Shown here in pieces: positions 25,200 through 33,855 of a stretch of 38,496 nt of DNA. This DNA is from Nitrospinota bacterium (GTDB lineage: Bacteria > Nitrospinota > Nitrospinia > Nitrospinales > VA-1). The notes below the pieces were generated by a model that worked only from the letters and a program-made list of their open reading frames with translations, ran no database searches and was not told the DNA's origin. Where the stretch lies: the NCBI GenBank assembly GCA_027619975.1, contig JAQCGX010000033.1, forward strand, positions 1 through 38,496, written 5' to 3'. The position numbers and the translations under genes are program-made. The stretch's first letter is position 1; the number at the start of each line of letters is the position of its first letter.

Positions 25200-25228
25200 A
25201 TGTTAGTTAATTTCAGTGGCCTTGTCAA
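25200..25228 (-). promoter_or_regulatory. Sigma70-type promoter of rplU-rpmA
   Basis: On the minus strand TTGACA (25228-25223) and TAACAT (25205-25200) are spaced 17 bp. The transcript would start near 25193, giving a 5' leader of about 95 nt. Confidence 0.7.
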
Positions 25229-25414
25229 GAGAATCATCCACAATCATCCTAAAGAAGGTTTTCTTCCCCACCGCCCCTTGCTTGATTCCTGCCCCCAGCC
25301 ACCTTCTCCCTCGTAGACTTTCACAACCATATTTCATAGATACTTGATTTTATTATTCAAAGTGATATAAAAAGAATGCCCTCCATCAACCTGGTTGTGT
25401 ATTTAGCGGTATTT

Positions 25415-25978
25415 ATGTCCCTTAAAGATAAAGAAAAATGGAATCGCAAATATCAGGCAACCGAATATACTTCGGGCCGGGAGCCCTGCCAGTGGCTGAG
25501 AGAGAATTCCGGGCTGTTGCCTGGGAAAGGCAAGGCGCTGGATATTGCTTCTGGAGAAGGCCGGAACGCGGTTTATGCCGCCTCTCTGGGATACGAGGTG
25601 CTGGGGCTCGATATTTCGGAGAAGGGGCTTCAAAATGCCCAGGACCTGGCCCACGAAAAAAATCTCCCCATCGACACCCTGGTCACGGATCTTGACGGCT
25701 TCGAGTTCGAGGAAAATGCATTTGATCTGGTCATGTGCTTTTACTTTCTGGACCGCAACCTGTTTCCAGGTATCCGCAAAACTCTCAAACCGGGAGGTCT
25801 GCTGATCTATGAAACATTCACACTGGATCATTTGAAATACACTGGCTTAAAAAGAGAATGGGTTTTGGAATACAATGAATTACTTAGAGAGTTTCAAACG
25901 TTTCGCGTCCTCGGGTATCGCGAAGTGGACCGGGATGAAAAAGGATTCGCGTCCCTCATCGCCTGTAAAATGGACTGA
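25415..25978 (+). CDS. Class I SAM-dependent methyltransferase (TehB-like)
   Basis: 187 residues from ATG at 25415. Motif I is ALDIASGEGRNAVYAASLG, with the SAM-ribose acidic residue in VLGLDISEKGL, then VTDLDGFEFEENAFDLVMCF and KTLKPGGLLIYETFT. The layout resembles the TehB/thiopurine-resistance-like methyltransferases; substrate unknown. The frame is open to an ATG at 25376, which would add 13 hydrophobic residues (MPSINLVVYLAVF). The internal start is preferred since related proteins begin near DKEKWN, but neither has a strong ribosome site. Confidence 0.85.
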   Translation: MSLKDKEKWNRKYQATEYTSGREPCQWLRENSGLLPGKGKALDIASGEGRNAVYAASLGYEVLGLDISEKGLQNAQDLAHEKNLPIDTLVTDLDGFEFEENAFDLVMCFYFLDRNLFPGIRKTLKPGGLLIYETFTLDHLKYTGLKREWVLEYNELLREFQTFRVLGYREVDRDEKGFASLIACKMD

Positions 25979-25987
25979 TAACTAAAT

Positions 25988-26800
25988 ATGATTCAACATC
26001 TCTACATAAAAAATATGCGGCCATTTTGGGCGTTTCTAACTTTTCTTATGGCTCTCAGCTTATTCCTTGGATGCGGCACGACCAAAGAAAAAAAACTGGA
26101 GAGAGAAGGTCTCACCCTGATTTACCGCCCAAAACACCAGGCAGACGCTACAATCGAAAAGATGCACCTGAATCATCCGATAAAAATTTCGGAAGAAGAA
26201 TTTCAAAACCATCTTTACTCCCTTCAATATGAAGAACTTTTTCTCCTGGGAAAAAATAAGTACGTCATTTCCCTTCAGGATGTGAGCAAAATCAGCAAAG
26301 ATTTGACCAAGGCGGTCAATCACTTGACGCCCCAAAATATCCTTGTTTTCGAGTTGGACACCTCTCGGGGCACCACCCGAGGAGAAATTTTTGCAGCCGA
26401 AGGCAAAATCAATTTTCGTTTTGATACCATCAAGGGGGCCGCTTTTTCCAGCAATTCCCTTGCCAGAAGTACAGCCTCCGTGTGGCGGCTTGTTCCGGTG
26501 AAGGGACAAATACAAAAAACAACCAATAGAATTCTGGGATCGAGCACCTTGGGAAACTGGATCGTTGCTGATATGACACTGCCCGAGAAATCCCGAAGAC
26601 TGTTGAAGGGCAAAAAGACCCAAAGCCAACCATCACAACCCTCCCCTTCCCCTCAGCCCGTGCCAAGCACCCCCCCAGGGAATAATGACCAGGAACTGGA
26701 GAAAAAACTAAAGTTCTTGAAAGATTTGCGGAGTAAGGACCTGATTGATGAAGAGGAGTATGAAAAAAAGAGAAAGGAACTTCTCGATAGTTTCCTTTAG
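25988..26800 (+). CDS. SHOCT-domain lipoprotein, function unknown
   Basis: 270 residues. A signal peptide ends in the lipobox LFLGC. The middle (about 35-205) is not recognised. A Pro/Gln/Ser linker follows, and the C-terminal 30 residues form a SHOCT motif (KLKFLKDLRSKDLIDEEEYE), a short helical hairpin thought to mediate oligomerisation. It starts ten nt after the methyltransferase and is probably co-transcribed with it. Its TAG stop overlaps the end of the convergent gene by four bases. Confidence 0.8.
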   Translation: MIQHLYIKNMRPFWAFLTFLMALSLFLGCGTTKEKKLEREGLTLIYRPKHQADATIEKMHLNHPIKISEEEFQNHLYSLQYEELFLLGKNKYVISLQDVSKISKDLTKAVNHLTPQNILVFELDTSRGTTRGEIFAAEGKINFRFDTIKGAAFSSNSLARSTASVWRLVPVKGQIQKTTNRILGSSTLGNWIVADMTLPEKSRRLLKGKKTQSQPSQPSPSPQPVPSTPPGNNDQELEKKLKFLKDLRSKDLIDEEEYEKKRKELLDSFL

Positions 26801-27282
26801 GAGGAGACTTCTTTTCTTTGCTGTGCCTCGTTCGCTAGAATCTGATCGACTTTATCCATCAAGTCGTTTCTTTCCTGATTGGTCGCATCGATTCTCCGTT
26901 TCAATTGAACAATCTCAGCGTCTAGAAGATCTTCGCGGCGCACCTCGTCTTCCAGATGCCAGCAACGTATGTTTCTCATCGCCAACTCGCTGACCGCTAG
27001 GCCCAGCTCTTTGATGCTATCGCTCGGTTTGACATTTTTATTGGTGTAAAGTTTCACCTTTTCATCGCGAATTTTTACTTTGCCTTCCAGGGCGTCGGCG
27101 AAGAAGGCATTGATCTCACCCATGAGTTCCTGGCTTTGCTTCAAAACCAATTCGCGTTTGGTTTGCAATTCGTCCTTTTTAGAATCAGAATCGCTCATTG
27201 CCTCCAGAGCTTCGTCGAGATGCCAAAGGCGCAGGTTTTTTATCGAAAGTTTATCGACCAGACTTCCCAGTGTTTCCGCCAT
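26797..27282 (-). CDS. DUF4254-like helical protein
   Basis: 161 residues. Two tryptophan-histidine signatures are seen, NLRLWHLDEALE near residue 18 and NIRCWHLEDEVR near residue 105, with SLVDKLSIKN at the start and LKRRIDATNQERNDLMDKVD near the end. This is the pattern of DUF4254 proteins, whose role is not established. It is all-helical and soluble. It lies about 45 nt downstream of the O-methyltransferase gene, so an operon is plausible. Confidence 0.7.
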   Translation of the reverse strand: MAETLGSLVDKLSIKNLRLWHLDEALEAMSDSDSKKDELQTKRELVLKQSQELMGEINAFFADALEGKVKIRDEKVKLYTNKNVKPSDSIKELGLAVSELAMRNIRCWHLEDEVRREDLLDAEIVQLKRRIDATNQERNDLMDKVDQILANEAQQRKEVSS

Positions 27283-27326
27283 TTTATATTGTGTCTCCCA
27301 TGATTAAAGCTAGCTTCCTGTTTTCT

Positions 27327-27959
27327 TCAACGTTTCCTGAGGCAATAAATTCCGTCGCGGACGGTCAACATAACCGCTTCGACGCGGGCATCCTGTCTGA
27401 CCCGGTCATTAAACTGATGGATAGCCTTATCGCTTGCGTCCACTGGACTCAACACCCTGCCGCTCCACAAAACATTATCGACCACGATCAATCCGCCCGG
27501 CACGATCATGGGAAAGATCGCCTCGTAATAGTTCCAATAGTTTTCTTTATCGGCGTCGATAAAAGCCAGGTCGAAGGAACCGGAAAGGGTCTTTAACGAC
27601 TCCAGAGCCGGACCTTCCAGCAGGGTGATTTTTTTTCCATGCTCGCTTTGGGAAAAAAACCGTTTCGCAAACGCGATCGCCGGAGGGTCGATATCACAAG
27701 TGAAAAGGTGTCCGTCTTCCGGGAGCGCCGCCGCCATAGAGAGGGAAGCGTAGCCGCCAAAGGTGCCAATCTCCAGAACCCGTTTGGCTTTGAGAAGATG
27801 GACCAGCATTTTTAAAAATTGACCCTCAATACGACCCGTGGTCATATGCGGAATTTCCAGCGTTTCGTAGGTTTCCTTCTCCAATTGCGCCAATAATTCC
27901 CCTTCATCCTGCGTATGCTCGTAGGCATAATTTTCTATTTTTTCATCAATGAAATCCAT
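27327..27959 (-). CDS. O-methyltransferase, caffeoyl-CoA OMT family
   Basis: 210 residues. Motif I VLEIGTFGGYASLSMA, the acidic DIDPPAIAFAKRFF, the metal-binding FDLAFIDADKENYWNYY and GGLIVVDNVLWSGRV identify the Mg2+-dependent class. Bacterial members methylate varied catechol-type substrates; the substrate is unknown. ATG at 27959 is preferred over an adjacent TTG at 27962. It follows the DNA glycosylase gene by about 25 nt. Confidence 0.92.
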   Translation of the reverse strand: MDFIDEKIENYAYEHTQDEGELLAQLEKETYETLEIPHMTTGRIEGQFLKMLVHLLKAKRVLEIGTFGGYASLSMAAALPEDGHLFTCDIDPPAIAFAKRFFSQSEHGKKITLLEGPALESLKTLSGSFDLAFIDADKENYWNYYEAIFPMIVPGGLIVVDNVLWSGRVLSPVDASDKAIHQFNDRVRQDARVEAVMLTVRDGIYCLRKR

Positions 27960-27986
27960 CAAGCTCCCCTCATCCTAAAGCCCGGT

Positions 27987-28619
27987 TTAATAGGCAACAA
28001 TATTTTCATCCAGTTTTCTCCAGGCATACCAGGTTGCGACCGTTTCCAGGGGATTCCATTTCTTGCCGAGGGAACGGATTTTTTTAAGGGTCGGTTGGCT
28101 TTTCATACCATACAGAATTTTTACGGCGTTTTGCAGTCCTAAATCCGCAACCGGTAACACATCCATGCGGTTGAGGGAAAATATCAGAAACATTTCTGCC
28201 GTCCAGCGGCCAATGCCATGAACACCGGTCAAACTGAGAATAACGTCCTCGTTGCTGAGATGAGGCAGTCGATGCGGGCGGATGGATTTCTCAACGAAAT
28301 GCCTGCTCAAATCTTTTAGATACGCCGCCTTTTGCCGGGACAAGCCGACACTGCGCAGATTGGGCTCCGGCATTGCAAATACGCTTTGAGGGGTCGGAGA
28401 TTGTCCATCAAACAAACCATAAAAACGTACCGTGATCGAATGTGCCGCCTTGGTGGATATTTGCTGGGAAATAATCGCCTTGCAAAGGACCTGAAAGTAT
28501 TTGCGGTTTTTCTTTAACTGAAAGGGTCCGATCTCCCGGATGAGTTCTGCCATAACGGGGTCCTTCCGGTCAAAATGATCCAGTATCTCTCTTAGGCTGG
28601 GAATATTTCCTTTCAACAC
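27987..28619 (-). CDS. DNA-3-methyladenine glycosylase II-like (AlkA/HhH-GPD)
   Basis: 210 residues from GTG at 28619. SQQISTKAAHSI, the helix-hairpin-helix LTGVHGIGRWTAEMFLIFSL and the catalytic-Asp segment VLPVADLGLQNAV identify the HhH-GPD glycosylase superfamily. It excises alkylated bases such as 3-methyladenine to start base-excision repair. The frame is open to an ATG at 28670 inside the preceding LRR gene. GTG is preferred because GGAGAG lies shortly upstream and the length then matches short AlkA-type enzymes. Confidence 0.87.
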   Translation of the reverse strand: MLKGNIPSLREILDHFDRKDPVMAELIREIGPFQLKKNRKYFQVLCKAIISQQISTKAAHSITVRFYGLFDGQSPTPQSVFAMPEPNLRSVGLSRQKAAYLKDLSRHFVEKSIRPHRLPHLSNEDVILSLTGVHGIGRWTAEMFLIFSLNRMDVLPVADLGLQNAVKILYGMKSQPTLKKIRSLGKKWNPLETVATWYAWRKLDENIVAY

Positions 28620-28647
28620 TATGCTCTTCTCTCCATGGAGCTGCTTA

Positions 28648-29454
28648 TCACCAATCCACCTGCAAGGCATGAAGATTTGGAAGATGGGGTGAGGTTTTGA
28701 TCTTGGCGATGGCCTCCTGACTCAAGTGACTGCCATACACGTCCAGGGTTTTCAAATTGGACAAGGCTTTGCATCCAGCAAGGATATCCGCCGCCCGGTC
28801 ATCCAGCCCGTTATAGGCAAGAGACAGCAGGGCAACGTTGGATAATGCATCGCCAGCACAAAGAGCCTCAAGACCTTCGATTCCCAGCCTGGTTTTCGCC
28901 AGGTAAAGCTCTTTAAGGTTTTTCATGGAAGAGGCCTGCCCCAAAGCCCGGCCCCCTTCCGGCCCCAGAGGATTGCCCTTGAGATAAAGAATTTCGACTC
29001 CGGCCAGAGCCTGAGAATTGGCCAAAGCCTTGAGTCCCGCAGCCCCTATGGGATTGCCCTGCAGATAAAGGGTTCGAAGACGCTTCAAATGGGGCGATCC
29101 GGCAAGGGCGATGGCTCCCCGATCGGTGATTTTATTGTATCCCAACGACAGGGACGCCAGCTTGAACAAACATGCGGCCTGGGCGAGGGCTTCCACTCCT
29201 TGATCTCCCAAACCATTCTTGTCCAGTTGCAGGACCTTGACTTTTCCTATCCGGGAATAGCCTAAAAGGTCTCCCAACTCCTCAAGGATAAGATCTTTAT
29301 CGTTCAGGTCGAGTTTGAATTTAGGCTCTTCGCTTTCTTCCGCGTCGGAATGAATGTCGGCCTCCATGAGCACCATCGCCGTGTCATCTCCCGGCTCATC
29401 GGCTATCAGGCTCATGTTGTTGTAAATCAGGCTTTCAAATAACGGGCTTAACAT
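28648..29454 (-). CDS. Leucine-rich repeat protein (ribonuclease-inhibitor-like)
   Basis: 268 residues. After an acidic N-terminal region of about 65 residues come seven or eight LRR units of about 25 residues (VKVLQLDKNGLGDQGVEALA; LASLSLGYNKITDRGAIALA; LRTLYLQGNPIGAAGLKALA). No signal peptide is clear. Such proteins normally bind other proteins. Two further LRR genes of the same style lie at 30835 and 31507. No ATG here has a strong ribosome site; an internal ATG at 29415 is an alternative start. Confidence 0.88.
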   Translation of the reverse strand: MLSPLFESLIYNNMSLIADEPGDDTAMVLMEADIHSDAEESEEPKFKLDLNDKDLILEELGDLLGYSRIGKVKVLQLDKNGLGDQGVEALAQAACLFKLASLSLGYNKITDRGAIALAGSPHLKRLRTLYLQGNPIGAAGLKALANSQALAGVEILYLKGNPLGPEGGRALGQASSMKNLKELYLAKTRLGIEGLEALCAGDALSNVALLSLAYNGLDDRAADILAGCKALSNLKTLDVYGSHLSQEAIAKIKTSPHLPNLHALQVDW

Positions 29455-29558
29455 TTTAATAAGATCTCAAAAAAATTGATACTTTTGCCTTTTACAATCG
29501 CCAACCCTTTAAAACAGAAGGCGGGCTCACAGCCCACGTTGAATTTATCGAAGCGCCC

Positions 29559-30080
29559 TTAAATCCAGTTTCTTTTTTGGAAAAATTTTATGATCTGCAA
29601 AACCGTTTCCACAGGTTTTTGCCGCGTCGTGTCACAAATCATATCGGCGGCGGCGAGGTACTTAGGTTCCCGTTCCGCCAGGATCATTTTTTGCTCTTCT
29701 TCAAAAGAAACACCTTCCTTAAGTGGAGGGCGATTGGAATCGTTTTTAATGCGCCTCAATATAACTTTTATATCAGCTTTTAAGAGCACGGCTTTCCCAT
29801 GCTCTTTCAGGCAAATCATATTTTGATCGTCGAGAACCACGCCGCCGCCGCAATCAATCACGCTGTCCCGTTCTTCGTTTGCAATTTCATGAACAAGGCG
29901 GGATTCGATCTCCCTAAATTTGGGCCAGCCCTCTTGTTCTACGATTTTTGGGATGGACATTCCCGCAGACTGGGCAATCAATTCATCAATCCGAATGAGC
30001 TTTCTACTCAGTTTTTGGGCCAGGATTTTGGAAATGACGGATTTCCCCGTTCCTCGATACCCCAGTAGCACAATATTCAT
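29559..30080 (-). CDS. aroK: Shikimate kinase
   Basis: 173 residues from ATG at 30080. Walker A GYRGTGKS (7-14), the shikimate-binding RIDELI, IDCGGGVVL and the lid RPPL identify AroK, which phosphorylates shikimate to shikimate-3-phosphate in aromatic amino-acid synthesis. The frame is open twelve codons further (to 30116), but family members start just before the P-loop strand. No other aro gene is adjacent. Confidence 0.93.
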   Translation of the reverse strand: MNIVLLGYRGTGKSVISKILAQKLSRKLIRIDELIAQSAGMSIPKIVEQEGWPKFREIESRLVHEIANEERDSVIDCGGGVVLDDQNMICLKEHGKAVLLKADIKVILRRIKNDSNRPPLKEGVSFEEEQKMILAEREPKYLAAADMICDTTRQKPVETVLQIIKFFQKRNWI

Positions 30081-30347
30081 AGCAACCCATTTTTGCCAAA
30101 CTACAAAACTCAGCACTTAAAAATATCCCTTAATGGCCTCGGAATCCCTTTAAGTCGAAATAAACTAAACCCTTTTTCTCAGCAGGTTAGAATATTATGG
30201 TAAGGGATGCAAACAAAACATGGATCCCCCGGAAGCCCTGATTTTTTAAATAAAGCCCGGCATGAAAGTCATGCTACAATCTGAAGACCCTTATGGAGAT
30301 GGCTTTAAATCCTTTCATGATCAACCCTTTCTGGAAAGGTTCCTGAT

Positions 30348-30815
30348 GTGAAAAACCTAATTGCTGCTACCCTGTTGATGGTGGGAATGATTTTTTTCAG
30401 TTTGAACGAAGTCCGAGCTGAAGACGATCCTGATGTTGCCAAGCAAAAAGCGCTGTGTGAGAAGGGCAACGGCACTTCCTGTTTCAAAATTGGCGAAAGA
30501 TATCGAGTCGTGGAAATCGATAATAAATCCGCCACTGTATATCACTTGAAGGCTTGTGACCACGGCTACATTACGGGATGCACTCATGCCGGAATTTTGA
30601 TTCAAATGACCGGGAAGCAATACAGCCCGGAATGGAAACAAGCGGCAACACTGTTCACAAAGGGGTGTGATGTGAACTCCGACAAAGCCTGCTTCAATCT
30701 GGGTCAATTAAAATACAAGGAAGGTCGGCAAAAGGCCGCCTTGAAGTATTGGGGGAAAGCCTGTGATTTGGGAAACCAGATTGCCTGTGCAAATAATAAA
30801 AGACTAAAAGATTGA
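30348..30815 (+). CDS. Exported Sel1/Hcp-like protein with paired cysteines
   Basis: 155 residues. A signal peptide (IAATLLMVGMIFFSLNEVRA) is followed by four helical repeats, each carrying a C-x7-C pair (CEKGNGTSC, CDHGYITGC, CDVNSDKAC, CDLGNQIAC). This is the layout of disulfide-stabilised Sel1-like repeats as in Helicobacter cysteine-rich proteins. It should be periplasmic or secreted and bind peptides or proteins. The start is GTG, because the overlapping ATG runs straight into TGA; AAAGG lies upstream. The next LRR gene begins 20 nt after its stop. Confidence 0.85.
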   Translation: MKNLIAATLLMVGMIFFSLNEVRAEDDPDVAKQKALCEKGNGTSCFKIGERYRVVEIDNKSATVYHLKACDHGYITGCTHAGILIQMTGKQYSPEWKQAATLFTKGCDVNSDKACFNLGQLKYKEGRQKAALKYWGKACDLGNQIACANNKRLKD

Positions 30816-30834
30816 TTCTTCCGCTAAAGGCAAA

Positions 30835-31491
30835 ATGACAAAACCAACCAACTGGGAAGCCCTGGTTAATGACGGGGAAAATTACGGCGATTCAGGTGAG
30901 AACCTCTCGCCACAGGAAAAAATCATTTTTGAATCCATTAAGGATCAAACCGTTCTGAAAATTCAGGACAGTTATGCTTTTTCCAAAAAGGGACAGGTGA
31001 CCGCCGATCACGGGAAAGAGCTGGCGACCCTTATCGCAGGTTTTGAGCCGGCAAAAAATATCGCGACCCTGATTTTAACGCATAACCATCTCGGTCCCGA
31101 AGGCGCCAGAATTCTGTCCGAGTCGTCCATCCTGCCCAAAGTAACTTATCTGCATTTGGGGTCCAATCATTTGGGTGATGAGGGGGTCAAATATATCACC
31201 CAGGCGGAAATTTTTTCAGAGGTAAAAACTCTCAACCTGGAATGCAACGGCATCACCGCCGAAGGAGCCAAGGCGCTGGCCGCATCTCCCGTATTCACCA
31301 AGCTGACGTCGCTCAACCTTGTGGACAACCGCATCGGCGACGAAGGCGCACTGGCCCTCGCCAATTCGGACTCCCTGACCCAACTGACTTATCTCCACCT
31401 GGGAGGCAACCGGATAAAATCCGAAGAAGCAAAACAAGCGTTGAAAGAATCCTCAAAACTCACGCAGCTAAAAACGTTAAAAGTTTTTTAA
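30835..31491 (+). CDS. Leucine-rich repeat protein
   Basis: 218 residues. A charged N-terminal part of about 75 residues precedes five LRR units of 24-25 residues (IATLILTHNHLGPEGARILS; VTYLHLGSNHLGDEGVKYIT; VKTLNLECNGITAEGAKALA; LTSLNLVDNRIGDEGALALA; LTYLHLGGNRIKSEEAKQAL). No signal peptide. AAGG precedes the ATG. It is probably co-transcribed with the Sel1/Hcp-like gene and is convergent with another LRR gene. Confidence 0.88.
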   Translation: MTKPTNWEALVNDGENYGDSGENLSPQEKIIFESIKDQTVLKIQDSYAFSKKGQVTADHGKELATLIAGFEPAKNIATLILTHNHLGPEGARILSESSILPKVTYLHLGSNHLGDEGVKYITQAEIFSEVKTLNLECNGITAEGAKALAASPVFTKLTSLNLVDNRIGDEGALALANSDSLTQLTYLHLGGNRIKSEEAKQALKESSKLTQLKTLKVF

Positions 31492-31506
31492 CCGCGAAGC
31501 CTTATA

Positions 31507-32442
31507 TTATGGATCTTCCGGACGGAGTAATTCCGGGCGGGAATAGTTGACCAGATCAGGCGTGGTTTCCACCCCTTCCTGCAGCATCAGGACTTTTAAA
31601 TTTATCAGAGTTTTAGTTTCGGAAATGGCTTTAGCGCCGTCGGGACCAAAATAGTTACGCCCCATGTAAAGATGCGTCAGGCCAGTCAGAGTGGTCGATT
31701 CCCCAAGGGCCTTCGCCCCCTCGTCGCCAATCAGATTTTGTGAAAGCCTGAAAATGCGCAAGGAAGCCAGTTTGGGAGTGGTCGCAAGCTCCTTGATGGA
31801 ATCGTCCTTCAACTTATTGGCCGACAGATTGAGTTCTTCCAACTGCTCTATGACTCTCCCCTTTAGCAACTCCTGAACTCCGTCGCCGTCAATGTAGCCC
31901 CGTTCCAACTCCAGTTTTTTGAGGCTGGTCATATGCTCCGTTTCCCCAAGCGCCTTGACGGTTCCGTTGCCAATTTCATTCCACCCCACATCCAGAGATT
32001 CCAATCCATCAAAATTTGGAGATTTGACCATTTCTGCAACGGAAGCATCGGTCAATTTATTATCGGAAAGAATCAAACTTTTCAGGTTTTTCAAAGCCAG
32101 GGACGACGAGGCCGCCGCGTCCAGAATTCCCTGGTCGGTGATGAAATTAACCCCCAGGTGCAACTCTTCGACTGCCGCCAGGTTTTCCGATTCCAACAGA
32201 GATTTTAACCCGGCATCGTTGATCTGGTTATCGGACAAGTCCAGAATTTTGACTGCTTTCACCTGGTCTGACCGGGAGATAATAGCCGCTTCATCAGCGC
32301 CCAGGTACTTCCCTGATAGTTTCAATACTGAAGACTCATTTTGCAGGCAGGCCCCGATCACCGCTTCAAGCTTGACGGTTTTCTCTTCCAGGGTCGGCTC
32401 ATCTTCATGATACTCAGCATCTCCGCCTCGAATAATACCCAT
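31507..32442 (-). CDS. Leucine-rich repeat protein
   Basis: 311 residues with about nine LRR units (VKILDLSDNQINDAGLKSLL; LKSLILSDNKLTDASVAEMV; LEELNLSANKLKDDSIKELA; LTHLYMGRNYFGPDGAKAIS) after a 45-residue acidic N-terminus. AGGAG stands six bases before the ATG at 32442. No signal peptide or membrane segment. Its 3' end faces that of the previous LRR gene 15 nt away. Confidence 0.88.
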   Translation of the reverse strand: MGIIRGGDAEYHEDEPTLEEKTVKLEAVIGACLQNESSVLKLSGKYLGADEAAIISRSDQVKAVKILDLSDNQINDAGLKSLLESENLAAVEELHLGVNFITDQGILDAAASSSLALKNLKSLILSDNKLTDASVAEMVKSPNFDGLESLDVGWNEIGNGTVKALGETEHMTSLKKLELERGYIDGDGVQELLKGRVIEQLEELNLSANKLKDDSIKELATTPKLASLRIFRLSQNLIGDEGAKALGESTTLTGLTHLYMGRNYFGPDGAKAISETKTLINLKVLMLQEGVETTPDLVNYSRPELLRPEDP

Positions 32443-32569
32443 TCACAACTCCTGATATTAAGATGAAATTTTATTAAAAGAATTTAATCACTGATTAACC
32501 GGCTTTTAATATTATTTTTTTAAAATATCCACATTTTAAACAATCGATTACACAGGAGGATACTTTGCT

Positions 32570-32821
32570 ATGGTCATGTTCAAAACTCTGGATATACGCG
32601 GTCTCTCCTTTTTTAATGCCTTTCAGGAAGCATCCAAGGCTTTTTCTGGAATAAAAAAGAACGGAGCTTTGGAAATTATTTCGGACCGCAAAAAAAATTT
32701 TACGGATGCATTTAAAACCTGGGCAAAATCCAAGGGTTATAAAATATCCGATATTGACGACGGCCATCAAATGGTTCGTCTGTTCATAAAAAATGTACAA
32801 CCCAATATCGTGAAGAAGTGA
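32570..32821 (+). CDS. TusA-like protein lacking the catalytic cysteine
   Basis: 83 residues. The start KTLDIRGLSFFNAFQEASKA aligns with TusA-type sulfur carriers, whose motif reads (D)xRGLxCPxP; here the Cys-Pro is replaced by FF. The rest (GALEIISDRKKNFTDAFKTW, then AKSKGYKISDIDDGHQMVRL) keeps the two-layer fold pattern. Without the cysteine it cannot carry persulfide sulfur, so a binding or regulatory role is inferred. AGGAGG lies ten bases before the first ATG; a second ATG at 32576 would be slightly too far. Confidence 0.75.
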   Translation: MVMFKTLDIRGLSFFNAFQEASKAFSGIKKNGALEIISDRKKNFTDAFKTWAKSKGYKISDIDDGHQMVRLFIKNVQPNIVKK

Positions 32822-32843
32822 TCCCGTTTTTCTTAAATTCATT

Positions 32844-32929
32844 CAGGCACGGGTAGCTCTAATCGACGTTCCCGGTGATTTGATTCCGACCGGCTCCCTT
32901 TAACGGGAGTCGGCGAGTCCTATTGCCTG
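32844..32929. other. Candidate structured element (CAGGC...GCCTG closed)
   Basis: Between the TusA-like gene (+) and coaX (-). Outer arms CAGGC (32844-32848) and GCCTG (32925-32929) enclose an ACGGG/CCCGG(T) pairing and a hairpin CCGA...CTCCC-loop-GGGAG-TCGG (32886-32913). I do not recognise it as a known riboswitch or RNA family on either strand. It is either a 3'-UTR structured RNA or an extragenic repeat. Confidence 0.35.
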
Positions 32930-32963
32930 TTTCGGCTTAATCGGACCCAGTGCTGACAAATTA

Positions 32964-33746
32964 TCAGACCTCCGTCCCGGTCTCCCTGTTTTTTTCATAA
33001 ATAATTCTTAATCCTTCCAGGGTGAGGAAGGGATCAATGACATCAATCGTATCCGTTTGTGAGGCGATCCAATCCACAATCCCCCCGGTCCCGATCACCT
33101 TGGCCTTTGCCCCCAGTTCTCCTCGAATTTTTGCAACGATTGCATCGATCATCCCGGCAAACCCGTGCACAGCTCCCGACTGAATACTTTCCATGGTGGA
33201 TCGTCCAATCACCCGTTCCGGCACCACCAGTTCCACTCTTGGAAGTTTGGCGGCGTTATTAAACAAGGCATCCATTGCGATCTGCACACCGGGAAAAATG
33301 ACTCCACCCAGGTATTCACCCTTCTTGGAAACGGCGTCAAAGGTTGTGGCGGTGCCGAAATCAATGATGATGATGGGGCCTCCGTATTTCTCAAAAGCCG
33401 CTACCGCGTTGACAATCCGGTCCGCCCCAACTTCTGTGGGGTTTCTATACAGGATGGATATTCCCGTTTTTACTCCCGGACCTACAAAAAGCGGTTCGCA
33501 GGAAAAATACTTGCGGGCCATCTCCTTGAGAATGGGCGCAAGCCGGGGAACCACACAGGCGATAACAATATCGTCGATGGTTTCCGCCTCTACCTTGTTC
33601 AGCACGATAAATTCTTTAATCAACACCCAGTATTCGTCGGCGGTCCGGTTCCACTCCGTGCGAATCCGCCAATGGGTCAGTAATTTTGTCTTCGAAAACA
33701 ACCCAATCACGTTATGGGAATTGCCAACATCAATCACCAGAACCAT
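32964..33746 (-). CDS. coaX: Type III pantothenate kinase
   Basis: 260 residues. VIDVGNSHNVIGLF at the N-terminus (ATP-binding Asp), GADRIVNAVAAFEKYGGP, IIDFGTATTFDAVS and GRSTMESIQSGAVHG are diagnostic of CoaX. It phosphorylates pantothenate, the first step of coenzyme A synthesis, needs a monovalent cation and is not feedback-inhibited by CoA. The usual neighbour birA is not seen. Confidence 0.95.
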   Translation of the reverse strand: MVLVIDVGNSHNVIGLFSKTKLLTHWRIRTEWNRTADEYWVLIKEFIVLNKVEAETIDDIVIACVVPRLAPILKEMARKYFSCEPLFVGPGVKTGISILYRNPTEVGADRIVNAVAAFEKYGGPIIIIDFGTATTFDAVSKKGEYLGGVIFPGVQIAMDALFNNAAKLPRVELVVPERVIGRSTMESIQSGAVHGFAGMIDAIVAKIRGELGAKAKVIGTGGIVDWIASQTDTIDVIDPFLTLEGLRIIYEKNRETGTEV

Positions 33747-33807
33747 AGGAACTCCATTAATTCAATACAGTTATCCTGCAGCCAGCCACAGCCATTATTC
33801 TTCAGGG

Positions 33808-33855
33808 TGGATTGCGACCAAACTATCAGACCCCTGAGTGGTTCGCAACGTGGAA
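33808..33855. repeat. Imperfect hairpin upstream of small hypothetical
   Basis: TTGCGACCA and TGGTTCGCAA form a 9-bp stem with one bulged T, around a loop that holds a 4-bp inner pairing (TCAG/CTGA). It lies in the 265-base intergenic region between coaX and 34012. No U-tract follows. The rest of the region shows nothing recognisable. Confidence 0.35.
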
